64,000 nt of DNA, from the NCBI GenBank assembly GCA_020634895.1, contig JACKAV010000003.1, positions 310,001 through 374,000 of the forward strand, written 5' to 3'. Of the stretch, positions 1-8,797 are shown piece by piece. Source of the DNA: Anaerolineales bacterium. GTDB taxonomy: Bacteria; Chloroflexota; Anaerolineae; Anaerolineales; Villigracilaceae. Position 1 is the first letter of the stretch, and each line of letters opens with the position of its first letter. The position numbers and the translations under genes are program-made. The notes beneath the pieces were generated by a model, which did no database searches, was not told where the DNA came from, and saw nothing but the letters and a program-made list of their open reading frames with translations.

Positions 1-805
1 TCATGGCAATGGACCACAGGTCGGTTTTATCCTGCGCCGCTCAGAGATCGCAGCCAAAACAGCCGGATTGCACGAAGTCCCATTGGATGTATGCGGTGCG
101 GACAGTCAAGGTGCGATCGGGTACGCCATCCAGCAAAATCTGCAGAACATCCTGTATCAACGCGGCATCAAGAAGAAGGTGGTCACTGTCATCACCCAGA
201 CGTTGGTCGATAAGAATGACCCCGCCTTTTCCAAACCCACCAAACCCATCGGCAGTTTCATGGAGCAGGAGGAAGCGGAACGCCGTCAGAGTGAACAAGG
301 CTGGTCGGTGGTGGAAGATGCCGGTCGCGGTTGGAGGCGCGTGGTCGCTTCGCCGCTTCCAAAAGAGATCGTCGAGCTGGAAACCGTTCAAACGCTGCTT
401 GAGCGCGGCATTATCACCATCACAGTCGGCGGCGGCGGAATTCCGGTCATCGATCCTGGTGACGGGAACTACGAAGGCATCGCATCTGTGATCGATAAGG
501 ACTTTGCCTCGTCGCTTCTCGCGCGCGAACTCAAAGCGGATATGTTCGTCATCTCCACTGCGGTGGAAAAGGTCGCGATCAACTTCGGCAAGCCGGACCA
601 AAAATGGATCGACAAGATGACGCTTGCCGAAGCCAAAGCTTATCTCGCGGAAGGAATCCATTTTGCAAAAGGCTCAATGGCGCCGAAGATACAAGCCATC
701 ATTTGGTATCTCGAATCCATGCCGAACGGCAAGGCGCTCATCACCAACCCTGAGAATATCGGTCGCGCGCTCAAAGGCGAAACAGGGACGTGGATCGTTC
801 CTTAA
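1..805 (+). CDS. arcC: Carbamate kinase, 5' end outside the window
   Basis: Carbamate kinase makes ATP from carbamoyl phosphate and ADP in the cytoplasm, the last energy-yielding step of arginine, allantoin or purine breakdown. The reading frame is open from base 2, so the N-terminus (about 45 residues) is missing. The visible part starts at the conserved HGNGPQVG segment and continues through QGAIGY, the TQTLVD segment, the GGGGIPVI loop and the DKDFASSLLA segment, all typical of the amino-acid kinase fold of this family. The stop is TAA at 803-805. The purine transporters and xanthine dehydrogenase downstream suggest, without proving, a role in purine nitrogen catabolism rather than the arginine deiminase pathway. 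Confidence 0.93.
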   Translation, partial: HGNGPQVGFILRRSEIAAKTAGLHEVPLDVCGADSQGAIGYAIQQNLQNILYQRGIKKKVVTVITQTLVDKNDPAFSKPTKPIGSFMEQEEAERRQSEQGWSVVEDAGRGWRRVVASPLPKEIVELETVQTLLERGIITITVGGGGIPVIDPGDGNYEGIASVIDKDFASSLLARELKADMFVISTAVEKVAINFGKPDQKWIDKMTLAEAKAYLAEGIHFAKGSMAPKIQAIIWYLESMPNGKALITNPENIGRALKGETGTWIVP

Positions 806-828
806 TATTCTTCGCCGTTCTGTTTGTG

Positions 829-834
829 TAAAAT
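829..834 (+). promoter_or_regulatory. -10-like box next to the start codon
   Basis: TAAAAT ends seven bases before the ATG at 842, and no Shine-Dalgarno sequence lies between them. If it is a real -10 box, transcription would begin at or next to the start codon, giving a leaderless mRNA. Similar spacing occurs at 37924, 42768, 48784 and 53724. Confidence 0.45.
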
Positions 835-841
835 TGTCTCA

Positions 842-2854
842 ATGAAAAAACTTACTGACCGTCTAAACTCCATTACATTCACACCGCGCAGCACGGTCTG
901 GTTCCTGCTTTTTGTTGCCGCGCTGACCTATACGTTGTTCTTCTGGCAGCGCGGCTTTTATTGGGATGAATTCCCGTGGGCATGGATCTATTACCGGCTC
1001 GGTCCTGCCATGCTCACCAAGACCTTCACCACCAGCCGTCCGTTCTGGGGAATGATCTATCAACTGACAATGCCCATTGTGGGTCCCAACCCGTGGGCGT
1101 GGCAGTTGCTTGCCATTATTTTGCGCTGGGTCACAGCGGTTTTGCTTTGGAAGATTCTGCGCGCTCTTTATCCCGAGCATCCCAAACCGGCTTTGTGGGC
1201 GAGTTTGTTCTTCTTGGTCTACCCGGGCATGGGACAGCAGTTCATTGCATTGATGTACAGCCATTTTTACATCGTGCTTTCGATCTTATTGCTTTCGATC
1301 TATTTTTCCATTCTTGCGGTCAAAGATGAAAAACGACGCTGGCTTTACTTTGCCGCGTCGTATCTGCTAGCCGCCGTCAATTTATTGACGATGGAATATT
1401 TTTACTTCCTTGAATTTGGAATGTTCTTCATTTTCTTCCAAATGCTGCCGGGCAGTTTCAAGGAACGCGCGAAAAAAGCAGTTCTTTATTTCCTGCCTTA
1501 TTTGCTTATCTTTCTCGGCGTCACATTCTGGCGCATGTTCTTCTTTGAATTCCAGAACGCCAGTTATCCATACGTTCTGCTCGATAAATTAAAAGCGGAC
1601 CTCTTCACAGGAATCCTCTACTTTTTGAATCAAGTCCTTTTGAGTTTCTGGCGGACGGTGTTTGAATCCTGGCTGATGCCGATCCTCACCATTGGCATCA
1701 GCGGATTAGGACCGCTCACACTGTCTTTGATGCTGGTCCTGTTATTCTCCAGCATTTTCCTAACTGGAATTTATCTCTTCACGTTCCAAGCGGACGATTC
1801 AAATGGGAAAAATTTTGCAAACCGCGCCGGTTGGATCGGCTTGGTCTTTTGGGGCTTATCAGGCGGATCGGTCTGGTTGATCGGCATTGTTCCGCAGTTC
1901 AATTTCTCGCTGGATAGATTTATGCTGCCGTTCATGCTTGGCTCCAGTATTTTGCTGGCGAGTCTGATCGCGTTGATAAAGAATCCGCGGCTGCAAATGA
2001 TATTGGTCGCTTTACTGATTGGTTTCGCAGGGAGTCGGCATTTTCAGCTTGATGAGATCTTCCGCAGCGACTGGTTGACACAGCAGAAACTCTTTACGCA
2101 GATGACCGAGCGCATCCCCGGCTTGAAGAAGGGCACCATCGTCCTCTCGAACGATTTCCCGGTCACATATTATTCCGATAATTCCCTCACCGGTCCATTT
2201 AACTGGATCTACAGTCCGCCCGGCGAGATGGATGTCATCTTATACTTTGCGTCCATTCGGGTGGGGAAGACCCTTCCCAGCGTGGAACCGGGTCAGCCGC
2301 ACCAACTGTATTACATTGGTCCGACGTTCTATGGCAACACCGATAATATCCTCGTTGTTGACTTCGACCCGCCCGGGTGTTTCCGCGTGATCGACCCGGA
2401 AGTGGAAGCGGATAACAAGCTGCTTCCGCCTGCGGTGCGCGATGTTGCGCAGTATTCGAATCAGAGTGTGATCCTGTTCGAGAAACAGAATCAGCTACCG
2501 CGTCAGCTTTACCGAGGCGCAGATGAGGATTGGTGTACGTATTTCGAGCAGGCTGATCTGGCGCGTCAGGAAGGTGATTGGGAAACTGTCACCCGTTTGG
2601 GCGATGCGGCGTTTGCATTGAAAGATTATCCTAACGACCCGCTCGAGAGATTTGTCTATATCGAAGGCTATGCTCATGAAGATAATTGGAAAAAAGCGGT
2701 AGAATTGTCGAAGGCAACTTACAAAATATCGAAAAATTATGTTGGTCCGTTGTTATGCAAGTTATGGGATCGCATCGAGCGGGAAACGGAATCCACTCCG
2801 GAGCAGGTTTCTGCATTGAGTGAGGTTCGAAGTGATATTGAATGTTCACCTTAG
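842..2854 (+). CDS. Multi-pass membrane protein, GT-C-glycosyltransferase-like
   Basis: A 670-residue protein with about ten or more hydrophobic segments in residues 15-400, followed by a soluble C-terminal part of about 240 residues. The first extracytoplasmic loop carries an acidic WDE motif soon after helix 1, as in GT-C enzymes that use lipid-linked sugars. That resemblance is the only functional clue and I do not recognise the exact family. The ATG at 842 is preferred over the in-frame TTG at 824 because a -10-like box directly precedes it. The gene lies between carbamate kinase and the first purine transporter but has no obvious link to either. Its C-terminal part has helical TPR-like character (residues about 560-660). 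Confidence 0.75.
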   Translation: MKKLTDRLNSITFTPRSTVWFLLFVAALTYTLFFWQRGFYWDEFPWAWIYYRLGPAMLTKTFTTSRPFWGMIYQLTMPIVGPNPWAWQLLAIILRWVTAVLLWKILRALYPEHPKPALWASLFFLVYPGMGQQFIALMYSHFYIVLSILLLSIYFSILAVKDEKRRWLYFAASYLLAAVNLLTMEYFYFLEFGMFFIFFQMLPGSFKERAKKAVLYFLPYLLIFLGVTFWRMFFFEFQNASYPYVLLDKLKADLFTGILYFLNQVLLSFWRTVFESWLMPILTIGISGLGPLTLSLMLVLLFSSIFLTGIYLFTFQADDSNGKNFANRAGWIGLVFWGLSGGSVWLIGIVPQFNFSLDRFMLPFMLGSSILLASLIALIKNPRLQMILVALLIGFAGSRHFQLDEIFRSDWLTQQKLFTQMTERIPGLKKGTIVLSNDFPVTYYSDNSLTGPFNWIYSPPGEMDVILYFASIRVGKTLPSVEPGQPHQLYYIGPTFYGNTDNILVVDFDPPGCFRVIDPEVEADNKLLPPAVRDVAQYSNQSVILFEKQNQLPRQLYRGADEDWCTYFEQADLARQEGDWETVTRLGDAAFALKDYPNDPLERFVYIEGYAHEDNWKKAVELSKATYKISKNYVGPLLCKLWDRIERETESTPEQVSALSEVRSDIECSP

Positions 2855-2894
2855 AAATGCGTTGTTACTTTCTTCATAAAGTTGGTAGTTTTGG

Positions 2895-2911
2895 TAAAAT
2901 TGTTTAGACAA
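2895..2911 (+). promoter_or_regulatory. -10 box TAAAAT overlapped by a HutC-type GntR operator candidate
   Basis: TAAAAT (2895-2900) is followed at once by the palindrome TTGTTTAGACAA (2900-2911). Its core GTTTAGAC fits the GTNTANAC pattern described for operators of the HutC subfamily of GntR regulators. A HutC/UTRA-type regulator is encoded at 8008, and this site sits where a repressor would block transcription of the first transporter operon. Binding is inferred, not shown. Confidence 0.45.
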
Positions 2912-2976
2912 CTGACTTGAGGCGTATTTTGTTTCGGTCAGTGTTGAACAAGTCAAATTCAAAAAGGAGAAGAAGT

Positions 2977-4212
2977 ATGCGTACGTTTTTTGCTCGCCTC
3001 GCCGTGATGGCGATGGTACTCGCGTTCGTTCTTTCCGCTTGCGGCGCTCAGGCTCCCGCTACGGAAGAAGTCACTGCCCCCGACACCGCTCCCGATACAG
3101 CCGCGGAACCGTTTGTGTTCGGTATGTTGCTCGTTGGTCCGTATAACGACAACGGCTGGAGCCAGGCTCACTATGAAGCAGGCAAGTATGTGGAAGAGAA
3201 GCTCGGCGCGACCATGCTGTACTTGGACAAGGTCAACCCTGCTGACCGCCCCGGCACCACCCCCGACCAGCTCGGTGAGGAATTGGTTGCACAGGGCGCC
3301 AAGCTCATCATCTTCAACTCGGATGATATGAAAGACGCCGCCACGACCTTTGCCAAGGCTCACCCGGATATCTATGTCATCATGGCTTCCGGCGACCAGG
3401 TTTGGGCTGACGGTATGGCGTACGAAGCGATGCCGAACATGGTCAACATCATGGGACGCATGGAATACGGCAAGATGATGGCTGGCTGTGCCGCCGCTCT
3501 TACCACCGAAACCGGCAAGATCGGTTATCTTGGACCCTTGATCAACGACGAAACCCGCCGCCTCGCTTCTTCCGCCTATCTCGGCGCGAAGTACTGCTAT
3601 GAGATGGCTGGAAACGACCCCGCCAGCCTCGAGTTCAAAGTCACCTGGATCGGTTTCTGGTTCAACATCCCCGGTGTGACCCTCGACCCCGTTCAGGTCT
3701 CCAACGATTTCTACACCACCGACTATGATGTTGTGATCTCCGGCATCGACAACCCTGTCAACCTCGGTGAAGCTGCAAAACTCAAGGCTGAAGGCAAGAA
3801 TGTCGCCGGTGTCGCCTATGACTATGTTGCCGCTTGTGAAGCCGCCCCCGATGTTTGTATCGGCGTTCCGTACTTCAACTGGGGTCCGGATTATGTGCGG
3901 ACGATCAAATCGGCGCAGGATGGCTCCTGGAAGTCCGAGTTCATCTGGGCGTCTCCCGATTGGGCTGACATCAACAATCCCGACACCTCCGCTGTTGGTT
4001 TCGTAAAGGGACCCGCGTTGGCTGATGACGCCGCTGCCAAATTGGACGATTTCATCTCCGAACTCGCCGGTGGACTCAACCTGTGGTCTGGTCCGATGAA
4101 CCTGCAGGATGGCACCGCCTATCTCGCAGACGGCGAAGCCGCCACCGACCAGCAGATCTGGTATCTGCCCCAATTGCTCGAAGGCATGGAAGGTTTGAGC
4201 GCTTCCGAGTAA
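2977..4212 (+). CDS. Bmp-family substrate-binding lipoprotein (purine nucleoside/base ABC transporter)
   Basis: This is the extracellular binding component of an ABC importer of the BmpA/PnrA family, which usually captures purine nucleosides or bases. It has 411 residues. An N-terminal signal peptide ends in the lipobox LSAC with the lipidated cysteine at residue 22, followed by an Ala/Pro/Thr-rich linker. The mature part begins FVFGMLLVGPYNDNGWSQAH, the start of a type-I periplasmic-binding fold. The ATG at 2977 is chosen because AAGGAG lies just upstream and the signal peptide starts there; the longer TTG-started frame would put a basic extension in front of it. The ATPase and two permeases follow in the same orientation. 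Confidence 0.92.
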   Translation: MRTFFARLAVMAMVLAFVLSACGAQAPATEEVTAPDTAPDTAAEPFVFGMLLVGPYNDNGWSQAHYEAGKYVEEKLGATMLYLDKVNPADRPGTTPDQLGEELVAQGAKLIIFNSDDMKDAATTFAKAHPDIYVIMASGDQVWADGMAYEAMPNMVNIMGRMEYGKMMAGCAAALTTETGKIGYLGPLINDETRRLASSAYLGAKYCYEMAGNDPASLEFKVTWIGFWFNIPGVTLDPVQVSNDFYTTDYDVVISGIDNPVNLGEAAKLKAEGKNVAGVAYDYVAACEAAPDVCIGVPYFNWGPDYVRTIKSAQDGSWKSEFIWASPDWADINNPDTSAVGFVKGPALADDAAAKLDDFISELAGGLNLWSGPMNLQDGTAYLADGEAATDQQIWYLPQLLEGMEGLSASE

Positions 4213-4224
4213 ATGTAACATCCC

Positions 4225-4258
4225 AATGTAGGGGCGCGGGCAACCGCGCCCCTACATT
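4225..4258 (+). repeat. Perfect 15-bp stem with GCAA loop between binding protein and ATPase genes
   Basis: AATGTAGGGGCGCGG and its exact reverse complement flank a GCAA tetraloop. It lies 12 bases after the binding-protein stop and 35 bases before the ATPase start. There is no T-run, so it looks more like an mRNA-stabilising or attenuating hairpin that would favour the binding protein over the rest of the operon. It also resembles the GTAGGGGCG class of dispersed intergenic repeats. Confidence 0.6.
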
Positions 4259-4293
4259 CTTATATTAACCCTCATGGAGGATGTACACCGCCC

Positions 4294-5787
4294 ATGAACG
4301 TTGAACTCAAGAACATCCACAAACACTTCGGCAAGACTTATGCAAACAAGGGGATCAATCTTTCTGTTCGATCTGGCAGTATTCAAGGAATTCTGGGAGA
4401 GAACGGTGCCGGTAAAAGTACGTTGATGAAGATACTCTCCGGTTTTATTCAATCCGATCCCGGCGGGGAAATCATTCTTGGCGGGAATTCGGTCGTTATC
4501 AACTCGCCAGCCGATGCCATTCACGTCGGCGTGGGAATGCTGCATCAAGACCCGCTGGATTTCCCTCCCATGCGCGTTCTTGATAACTTTTTACTGGGGC
4601 GTTCGGGTGGGCTTTTTCCGAACCGCGCCTCCGTTCGGCAGGATTTTCTAGACCTTGCCAAACAATTCGATTTTTCTCTGGACCCCGAAAATTACGTCGA
4701 TGCCCTCACGGTGGGGGAACGTCAACAGTTGGAGATCATCCGCTTGTTATGGATGGGCGCGCGCGTGCTTATCCTTGACGAACCTACCACGGGCATCAGC
4801 GCTTCTCAAAAACAGAAATTATTTATTACCCTCAAAAAACTGGCAGAGCAGGGTATGACCATCATCTTCGTCTCGCACAAACTGGAGGATGTGGAATTCC
4901 TCTGCAGCCAGGTCGCTGTGCTGCGTGCGGGCGAATTGGTGGGTGAAATGAAACCGCCCTTTGACACTTCGAAACTTGTGGAGATGATGTTCGGCAAAGT
5001 GGTGACTTTGGGCGAACGTCAGCCTGCCCAAACCGGCGAAACCATTCTTGCCTTGCAGGATGTGTCGCTTGAAGATGTCCGCTTGAAGATCAAAAATGCC
5101 AACCTCGACCTGAAAGCTGGTGAAGTCGTTGGCTTGGCGGGACTGGAAGGTTCTGGTCAGGGGCTGTTCATCCGCGCTTGTGCAGGTTTGGTGCGCCCGG
5201 TGGGTGGGAAGGTATTTCTCAAGGGAAAGGATCTGACTGGGAAGCCTTATCACACCTTCAAACGTGGAGGCGTCAACTTTCTCCCCGCCTCAAGACTGGA
5301 AGAAGGCTTGGTCCCCGGTTTGACCTTGACCGAACACTTCATCCTTGCCGAAGAACCGACAGCCGTCTTCATTGATCGCGCCGCGGGGCAGAGGCTGGCG
5401 GAAGACCGTATCAAATCCTACAATATTCGCGGCACACCGACCAGTACAGTCGAGTCGCTTTCGGGCGGGAATCAGCAGCGTGCTGAATTGGCGCTGTTAC
5501 AGTCTCCGCTTTCGCTCATTTTGTTGGAGCACCCAACCCGCGGCTTGGACATTGAATCGGTCATTTACATTTGGAGCAAACTCAAAGACCGCTGCAAAAA
5601 GGACGGCGCGGCGATCATCTTCATTTCATCAGACCTGGAGGAAGTCTTGCAATATAGCGACCGCTTGCTGGTCTTCTTTAGCGGAGAGGTTTCGGAACCC
5701 ATCGACGCAGCCACCACCACCGTGGAACAGCTTGGACAATTGATCGGCGGCAAAGGCTGGCCCCAAAAAGGAGACGTCAATGCTTAA
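4294..5787 (+). CDS. ABC transporter ATPase, duplicated nucleotide-binding domains (Bmp-type system A)
   Basis: This cytoplasmic energy-coupling subunit has 497 residues in two ABC domains, as in RbsA- and NupO-type importers. Domain 1 has Walker A GENGAGKST (35-43), the signature variant LTVGERQ, Walker B LILDEPTTG and the switch segment FVSHK. Domain 2 has a degenerate Walker A (GLEGSGQG, no GKS/T), a good signature LSGGNQQ, and LLEHPTRGLD in place of Walker B, so only the first site is expected to be canonical. The gene overlaps the following permease by eight bases. The partner binding protein suggests purine nucleosides or bases as substrate. Confidence 0.92.
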   Translation: MNVELKNIHKHFGKTYANKGINLSVRSGSIQGILGENGAGKSTLMKILSGFIQSDPGGEIILGGNSVVINSPADAIHVGVGMLHQDPLDFPPMRVLDNFLLGRSGGLFPNRASVRQDFLDLAKQFDFSLDPENYVDALTVGERQQLEIIRLLWMGARVLILDEPTTGISASQKQKLFITLKKLAEQGMTIIFVSHKLEDVEFLCSQVAVLRAGELVGEMKPPFDTSKLVEMMFGKVVTLGERQPAQTGETILALQDVSLEDVRLKIKNANLDLKAGEVVGLAGLEGSGQGLFIRACAGLVRPVGGKVFLKGKDLTGKPYHTFKRGGVNFLPASRLEEGLVPGLTLTEHFILAEEPTAVFIDRAAGQRLAEDRIKSYNIRGTPTSTVESLSGGNQQRAELALLQSPLSLILLEHPTRGLDIESVIYIWSKLKDRCKKDGAAIIFISSDLEEVLQYSDRLLVFFSGEVSEPIDAATTTVEQLGQLIGGKGWPQKGDVNA

Positions 5788-6817
5788 GTCAAGATTGAGC
5801 GGTTTCATCTTTCAACTGATCGCGTTCTTCCTTGCGCTTGGATTCGTATCCTTGATCCTGGTCGCGGTTGGCGCGTCTCCTTTTGATGCATTCAAAAATA
5901 TGCTGAACGGTTCCATCGGGTCGATGCGCAAGTTTGCCGAAGTGTTGGTCTCATTCGTCCCGTTGCTGCTTGTGACGGCGGGACTTTTGATCACATTCTC
6001 GGCTGGTCTGTGGAATATCGGTGTGGAAGGTCAGATCGTGCTTGGCGCGATCGGCACCACATGGGTCTTGCGTCTGTTCGTGGATAGTTCAGTTCATCCC
6101 GCGATCGTTATTATCCTGTCTATTTTTGGCGGTATGGCGGCAGGCGCCTTGTGGGCGGCTTTTGCAGGCGCGTTGAAAACCTTTGGCGGCGTGAACGAGA
6201 TCTTCGGCGGCTTGGGCTTGAACTTCGTCTCCACCGCATTGACGTTGTATCTCATCTTCGGTCCGTGGAAGCGCGAAGGCGTTGCTTCCATGAGCGGTAC
6301 GGAACCGTTCCCCGATGTGTTCGCCCTGCCGCAAGTGCCGGACCTGCGTATCAGCCTCTGGTCGCTGGCTATCGCTGGCGTGGCGATCCTGATCGTGTAT
6401 TTCATTTTGCAGGGAACGTATTTTGGCTTGAAGATCAAAGCCGTCGGGAAGAACATCCGCGCGGCGTATTTGCTCGGTATTCCCACCTGGCAGTATTCGC
6501 TGTATTCCTTCCTCATCTGCGGTGCGCTGGCGGGAGCTGCCGGAGCGCTTCAGGTGACGGCGGTTTACCATCGTCTCATTCCCGCCATCTCCAGCGGATA
6601 TGGCTACCTTGGTTTGATGGTGGCAATGCTCGTTAATTATCAGGCGATCTGGGCGATTCCAGTGGCGCTTTTCTTTGCGGCATTGAATATCGGCAGTATT
6701 CAATTGCCCATCCTCATGCATCTGGATTCGTCTCTTTCCGGCGTGCTGCAAGGCGTGCTGGTGCTCTTTGTTCTACTGACAGAGGGTGTTCGTCAAAAAT
6801 TCGTGAAGAAGGTATAG
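5780..6817 (+). CDS. ABC transporter permease 1 (Bmp-type system A)
   Basis: An inner-membrane permease of 345 residues with about nine to ten hydrophobic helices, of the BPD_transp_2 (branched-chain amino acid/sugar/nucleoside) type. Family features include the segment GLWNIGVEGQIVLGAIG near residue 75 and the cytoplasmic coupling segment around KIKAVGKNIRAAYLLGI near residue 220. The ATG at 5780 overlaps the end of the ATPase gene, which implies translational coupling. It should pair with the permease at 6822 as a heterodimer forming the translocation channel. Confidence 0.9.
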   Translation: MLKSRLSGFIFQLIAFFLALGFVSLILVAVGASPFDAFKNMLNGSIGSMRKFAEVLVSFVPLLLVTAGLLITFSAGLWNIGVEGQIVLGAIGTTWVLRLFVDSSVHPAIVIILSIFGGMAAGALWAAFAGALKTFGGVNEIFGGLGLNFVSTALTLYLIFGPWKREGVASMSGTEPFPDVFALPQVPDLRISLWSLAIAGVAILIVYFILQGTYFGLKIKAVGKNIRAAYLLGIPTWQYSLYSFLICGALAGAAGALQVTAVYHRLIPAISSGYGYLGLMVAMLVNYQAIWAIPVALFFAALNIGSIQLPILMHLDSSLSGVLQGVLVLFVLLTEGVRQKFVKKV

Positions 6818-6821
6818 GCTT

Positions 6822-7820
6822 ATGAATCAGGAAACTCTTCTCGTTGGTTTGGCGGGCGTACTTGCCGCAGCGGCTCCCATCATCTTTGCGGTGCTGGGGG
6901 AAACCCTCTCCGAGCGTGCGGGTGTCATCAACCTGTCGATGAACGGCACGATCCTTCTGACCGCCATGAGCGGATTCGCAGTTGCGTACACCACCGATAG
7001 CCTGCTTCTCGGTTTTCTGGCAGGGATGGTGATCGGCGCCTTGGTCGCTTTGGTCGTGGCTTTTGCAAGCATCACACTCAAACAGTCACAAGTGGCGATC
7101 GGTTTTGTCCTCGCGCTTACCTGCCGTGACCTCGCTTATTTTCTCGGTAATCCCTTCATGGGCGTCAGTGGTCCGCGTTTGCAGGCGATGCCCATTCCGG
7201 CTTTGAGCGCGATTCCGATTATCGGTCCGTTGTTCTTCCGTCAGGAACTCAGCACATATATCAGCTATATCGTCATCTTCCTTGCGTGGCTTTGGATCTT
7301 CCGCACCCGCCCCGGTTTGATGCTGCAAGGCATCGGCGAGAAACCGGCTGCGGCATACATCCGCGGCGCAAACGTCAATGTGATGCGCTACGTCTACACC
7401 GTGATCGGTGGCGCGTTGATCGGGCTTGCGGGTCCCACATACTCGCTTGGCGTCCGCGCCGGGTGGATGGGGACGATCTCGGGTCTGGATGGCATCGGCT
7501 GGATCGCGCTGTCCATCACCATTTTTGGCGGATGGAATCCGGCTCGCGCGGCGTTCGGTTCGTATCTTTTCGCGTTCCTGCAGTGGCTGGGGCTGGTTCT
7601 ACAACCCGTGCTGACTCAAGTCCCTTCACAGGTTTTGCAGGTCGCTCCGTTCCCGCTGATGATCCTCACACTCCTGCTGGTCAATATTGGAGACGCCGAA
7701 TGGGTCGAGCGGACTCTGGCTGCCATGCCGGAGACCACACGCAAGTTCATGGCGAAATTATTGCGAGCCATGCGCGCTTCGCCGCCAGCAGCATTAGGCG
7801 TGCCGTTCGAAAGAGATTAG
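6822..7820 (+). CDS. ABC transporter permease 2 (Bmp-type system A)
   Basis: The second inner-membrane permease of system A, with 332 residues. Near the N-terminus it carries the family segment GETLSERAGVINLSMNGTIL, where the partner permease has WNIGVEGQ. The coupling segment is near GIGEKPAAAYIRGANV (about 170-185). It starts four bases after the stop of permease 1, so the four genes 2977-7820 form one operon. A hairpin at 7858-7902 probably ends it. Confidence 0.9.
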   Translation: MNQETLLVGLAGVLAAAAPIIFAVLGETLSERAGVINLSMNGTILLTAMSGFAVAYTTDSLLLGFLAGMVIGALVALVVAFASITLKQSQVAIGFVLALTCRDLAYFLGNPFMGVSGPRLQAMPIPALSAIPIIGPLFFRQELSTYISYIVIFLAWLWIFRTRPGLMLQGIGEKPAAAYIRGANVNVMRYVYTVIGGALIGLAGPTYSLGVRAGWMGTISGLDGIGWIALSITIFGGWNPARAAFGSYLFAFLQWLGLVLQPVLTQVPSQVLQVAPFPLMILTLLLVNIGDAEWVERTLAAMPETTRKFMAKLLRAMRASPPAALGVPFERD

Positions 7821-7857
7821 GTTTTAGCTTCGCCTCCTAAACAGAATCAAACCTAAA

Positions 7858-7902
7858 GTCCCGCAGGAAGTGTTTTCAAAATGAAAAATCTCCCTGCGGG
7901 AC
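7858..7902 (+). terminator. Hairpin after transporter operon A
   Basis: GTCCCGCAGG (7858-7867) pairs with CCTGCGGGAC (7893-7902) across a loop of 25 bases that contains AT-rich sequence. There is no strong T-run afterwards, so termination is plausible rather than certain. Confidence 0.5.
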
Positions 7903-8007
7903 GTCATTTATCACCCAAGTTGTGATGAATGTCACTTGTGGTTGCGGGTTTGGTATTGTAAAAATAAAAACGTCAGACGACTATCATCATACAAATTAGA
8001 CACATCA

Positions 8008-8739
8008 ATGGTTTTTGTTCAATCTAAAACGGTTTCAAATCAGGTAGATGAGATCCTTCTGGAAAGAATTCGGGATGGTACATATTCACCTGGAAGCAGA
8101 ATGCCTTCTGAAAGTGAATTGTCTGATGAGTTGGGGGTTAGCCGCGCCACGGTTCGTACGGCGTTAGCAAAACTGGCAGCCAATGGGTTGATACTTCGCA
8201 AGCAAGGGGATGGAACGTATGTCAACGCGCATGTGCGTGAAGCCAGCGCTCATTTTGGAAATCTATGGGATCTTGTGCAGTTGATCGAAGGGAACGGATA
8301 TAAGCCTTCCATCAAGCTTGTTTCCGTTTCGAAGCGTCGTGCCACAGAAAAGGAAGTACTTGCACTCGCGCTCGAAACGGGGGAGGAAGTGGTCTGCCTG
8401 CGGCGGCTTTTCTACGCCGACGACCAGCCCGTCATTCTGGCGGATAACGCGATCCCGCTTTCTTTACTAAAGGAGCCGTTGGAAGATATCGACGGCAACC
8501 TGCATATCCGCGACATCTTTCAACGTTATTTTCATCAGAAGATTTCCCTGGCGATCACAGAGATCCGCTCGACGGTTTTGGGCGCGGATGCCGGTCAACG
8601 TTTGGGTGTGGAGTCTGGTAAGTCTATTTTGCAATTGCAAGTGACACTTTATGGACGGAACAACCTTCCGCTGGCGGTGGGTACGAATATTTTCAACGAT
8701 GCGATTCTGCGTTTGAGTCTGGTGCAGGCTTGGGTCTGA
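8008..8739 (+). CDS. GntR-family transcriptional regulator with UTRA ligand domain (HutC subfamily)
   Basis: A DNA-binding regulator of 243 residues. The N-terminal winged helix-turn-helix includes GTYSPGSRMPSESELSDEL and GVSRATVRTALAKL (residues about 20-60), followed by a wing ending GDGTYV. Residues about 85-240 form the UTRA effector domain (YADDQPVILADNAIP, then the final beta strands). Members of this subfamily usually repress nearby transport and catabolic genes until a small ligand binds. It sits between two purine-type ABC transporters and probably controls both. A matching operator candidate is at 2900-2911. The ATG at 8008 is preferred over an upstream frame that would add 24 low-complexity residues. 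No clear Shine-Dalgarno is seen. Confidence 0.9.
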   Translation: MVFVQSKTVSNQVDEILLERIRDGTYSPGSRMPSESELSDELGVSRATVRTALAKLAANGLILRKQGDGTYVNAHVREASAHFGNLWDLVQLIEGNGYKPSIKLVSVSKRRATEKEVLALALETGEEVVCLRRLFYADDQPVILADNAIPLSLLKEPLEDIDGNLHIRDIFQRYFHQKISLAITEIRSTVLGADAGQRLGVESGKSILQLQVTLYGRNNLPLAVGTNIFNDAILRLSLVQAWV

Positions 8740-8797
8740 TGGGTTTTGATGTGAATACTAAATTTTTTGGGTTGATGCCGAGGAGGATAACGTTTCG

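Noticed and set aside
2959..4221. 420-residue open frame antisense to the first binding-protein gene
   Set aside because: It mirrors a clear lipoprotein gene, lacks recognisable domains and is explained by codon bias on the real strand.
6089..6751. 220-residue frame antisense to permease 1 of system A
   Set aside because: The composition (Arg, Gln and His rich) is typical of an antisense shadow of a hydrophobic protein gene.
7903..8007. Weak CAAGT...ACTTG inverted repeat upstream of the GntR gene as an operator
   Set aside because: Only five bases per arm match and the core does not fit the HutC pattern; chance is likely.
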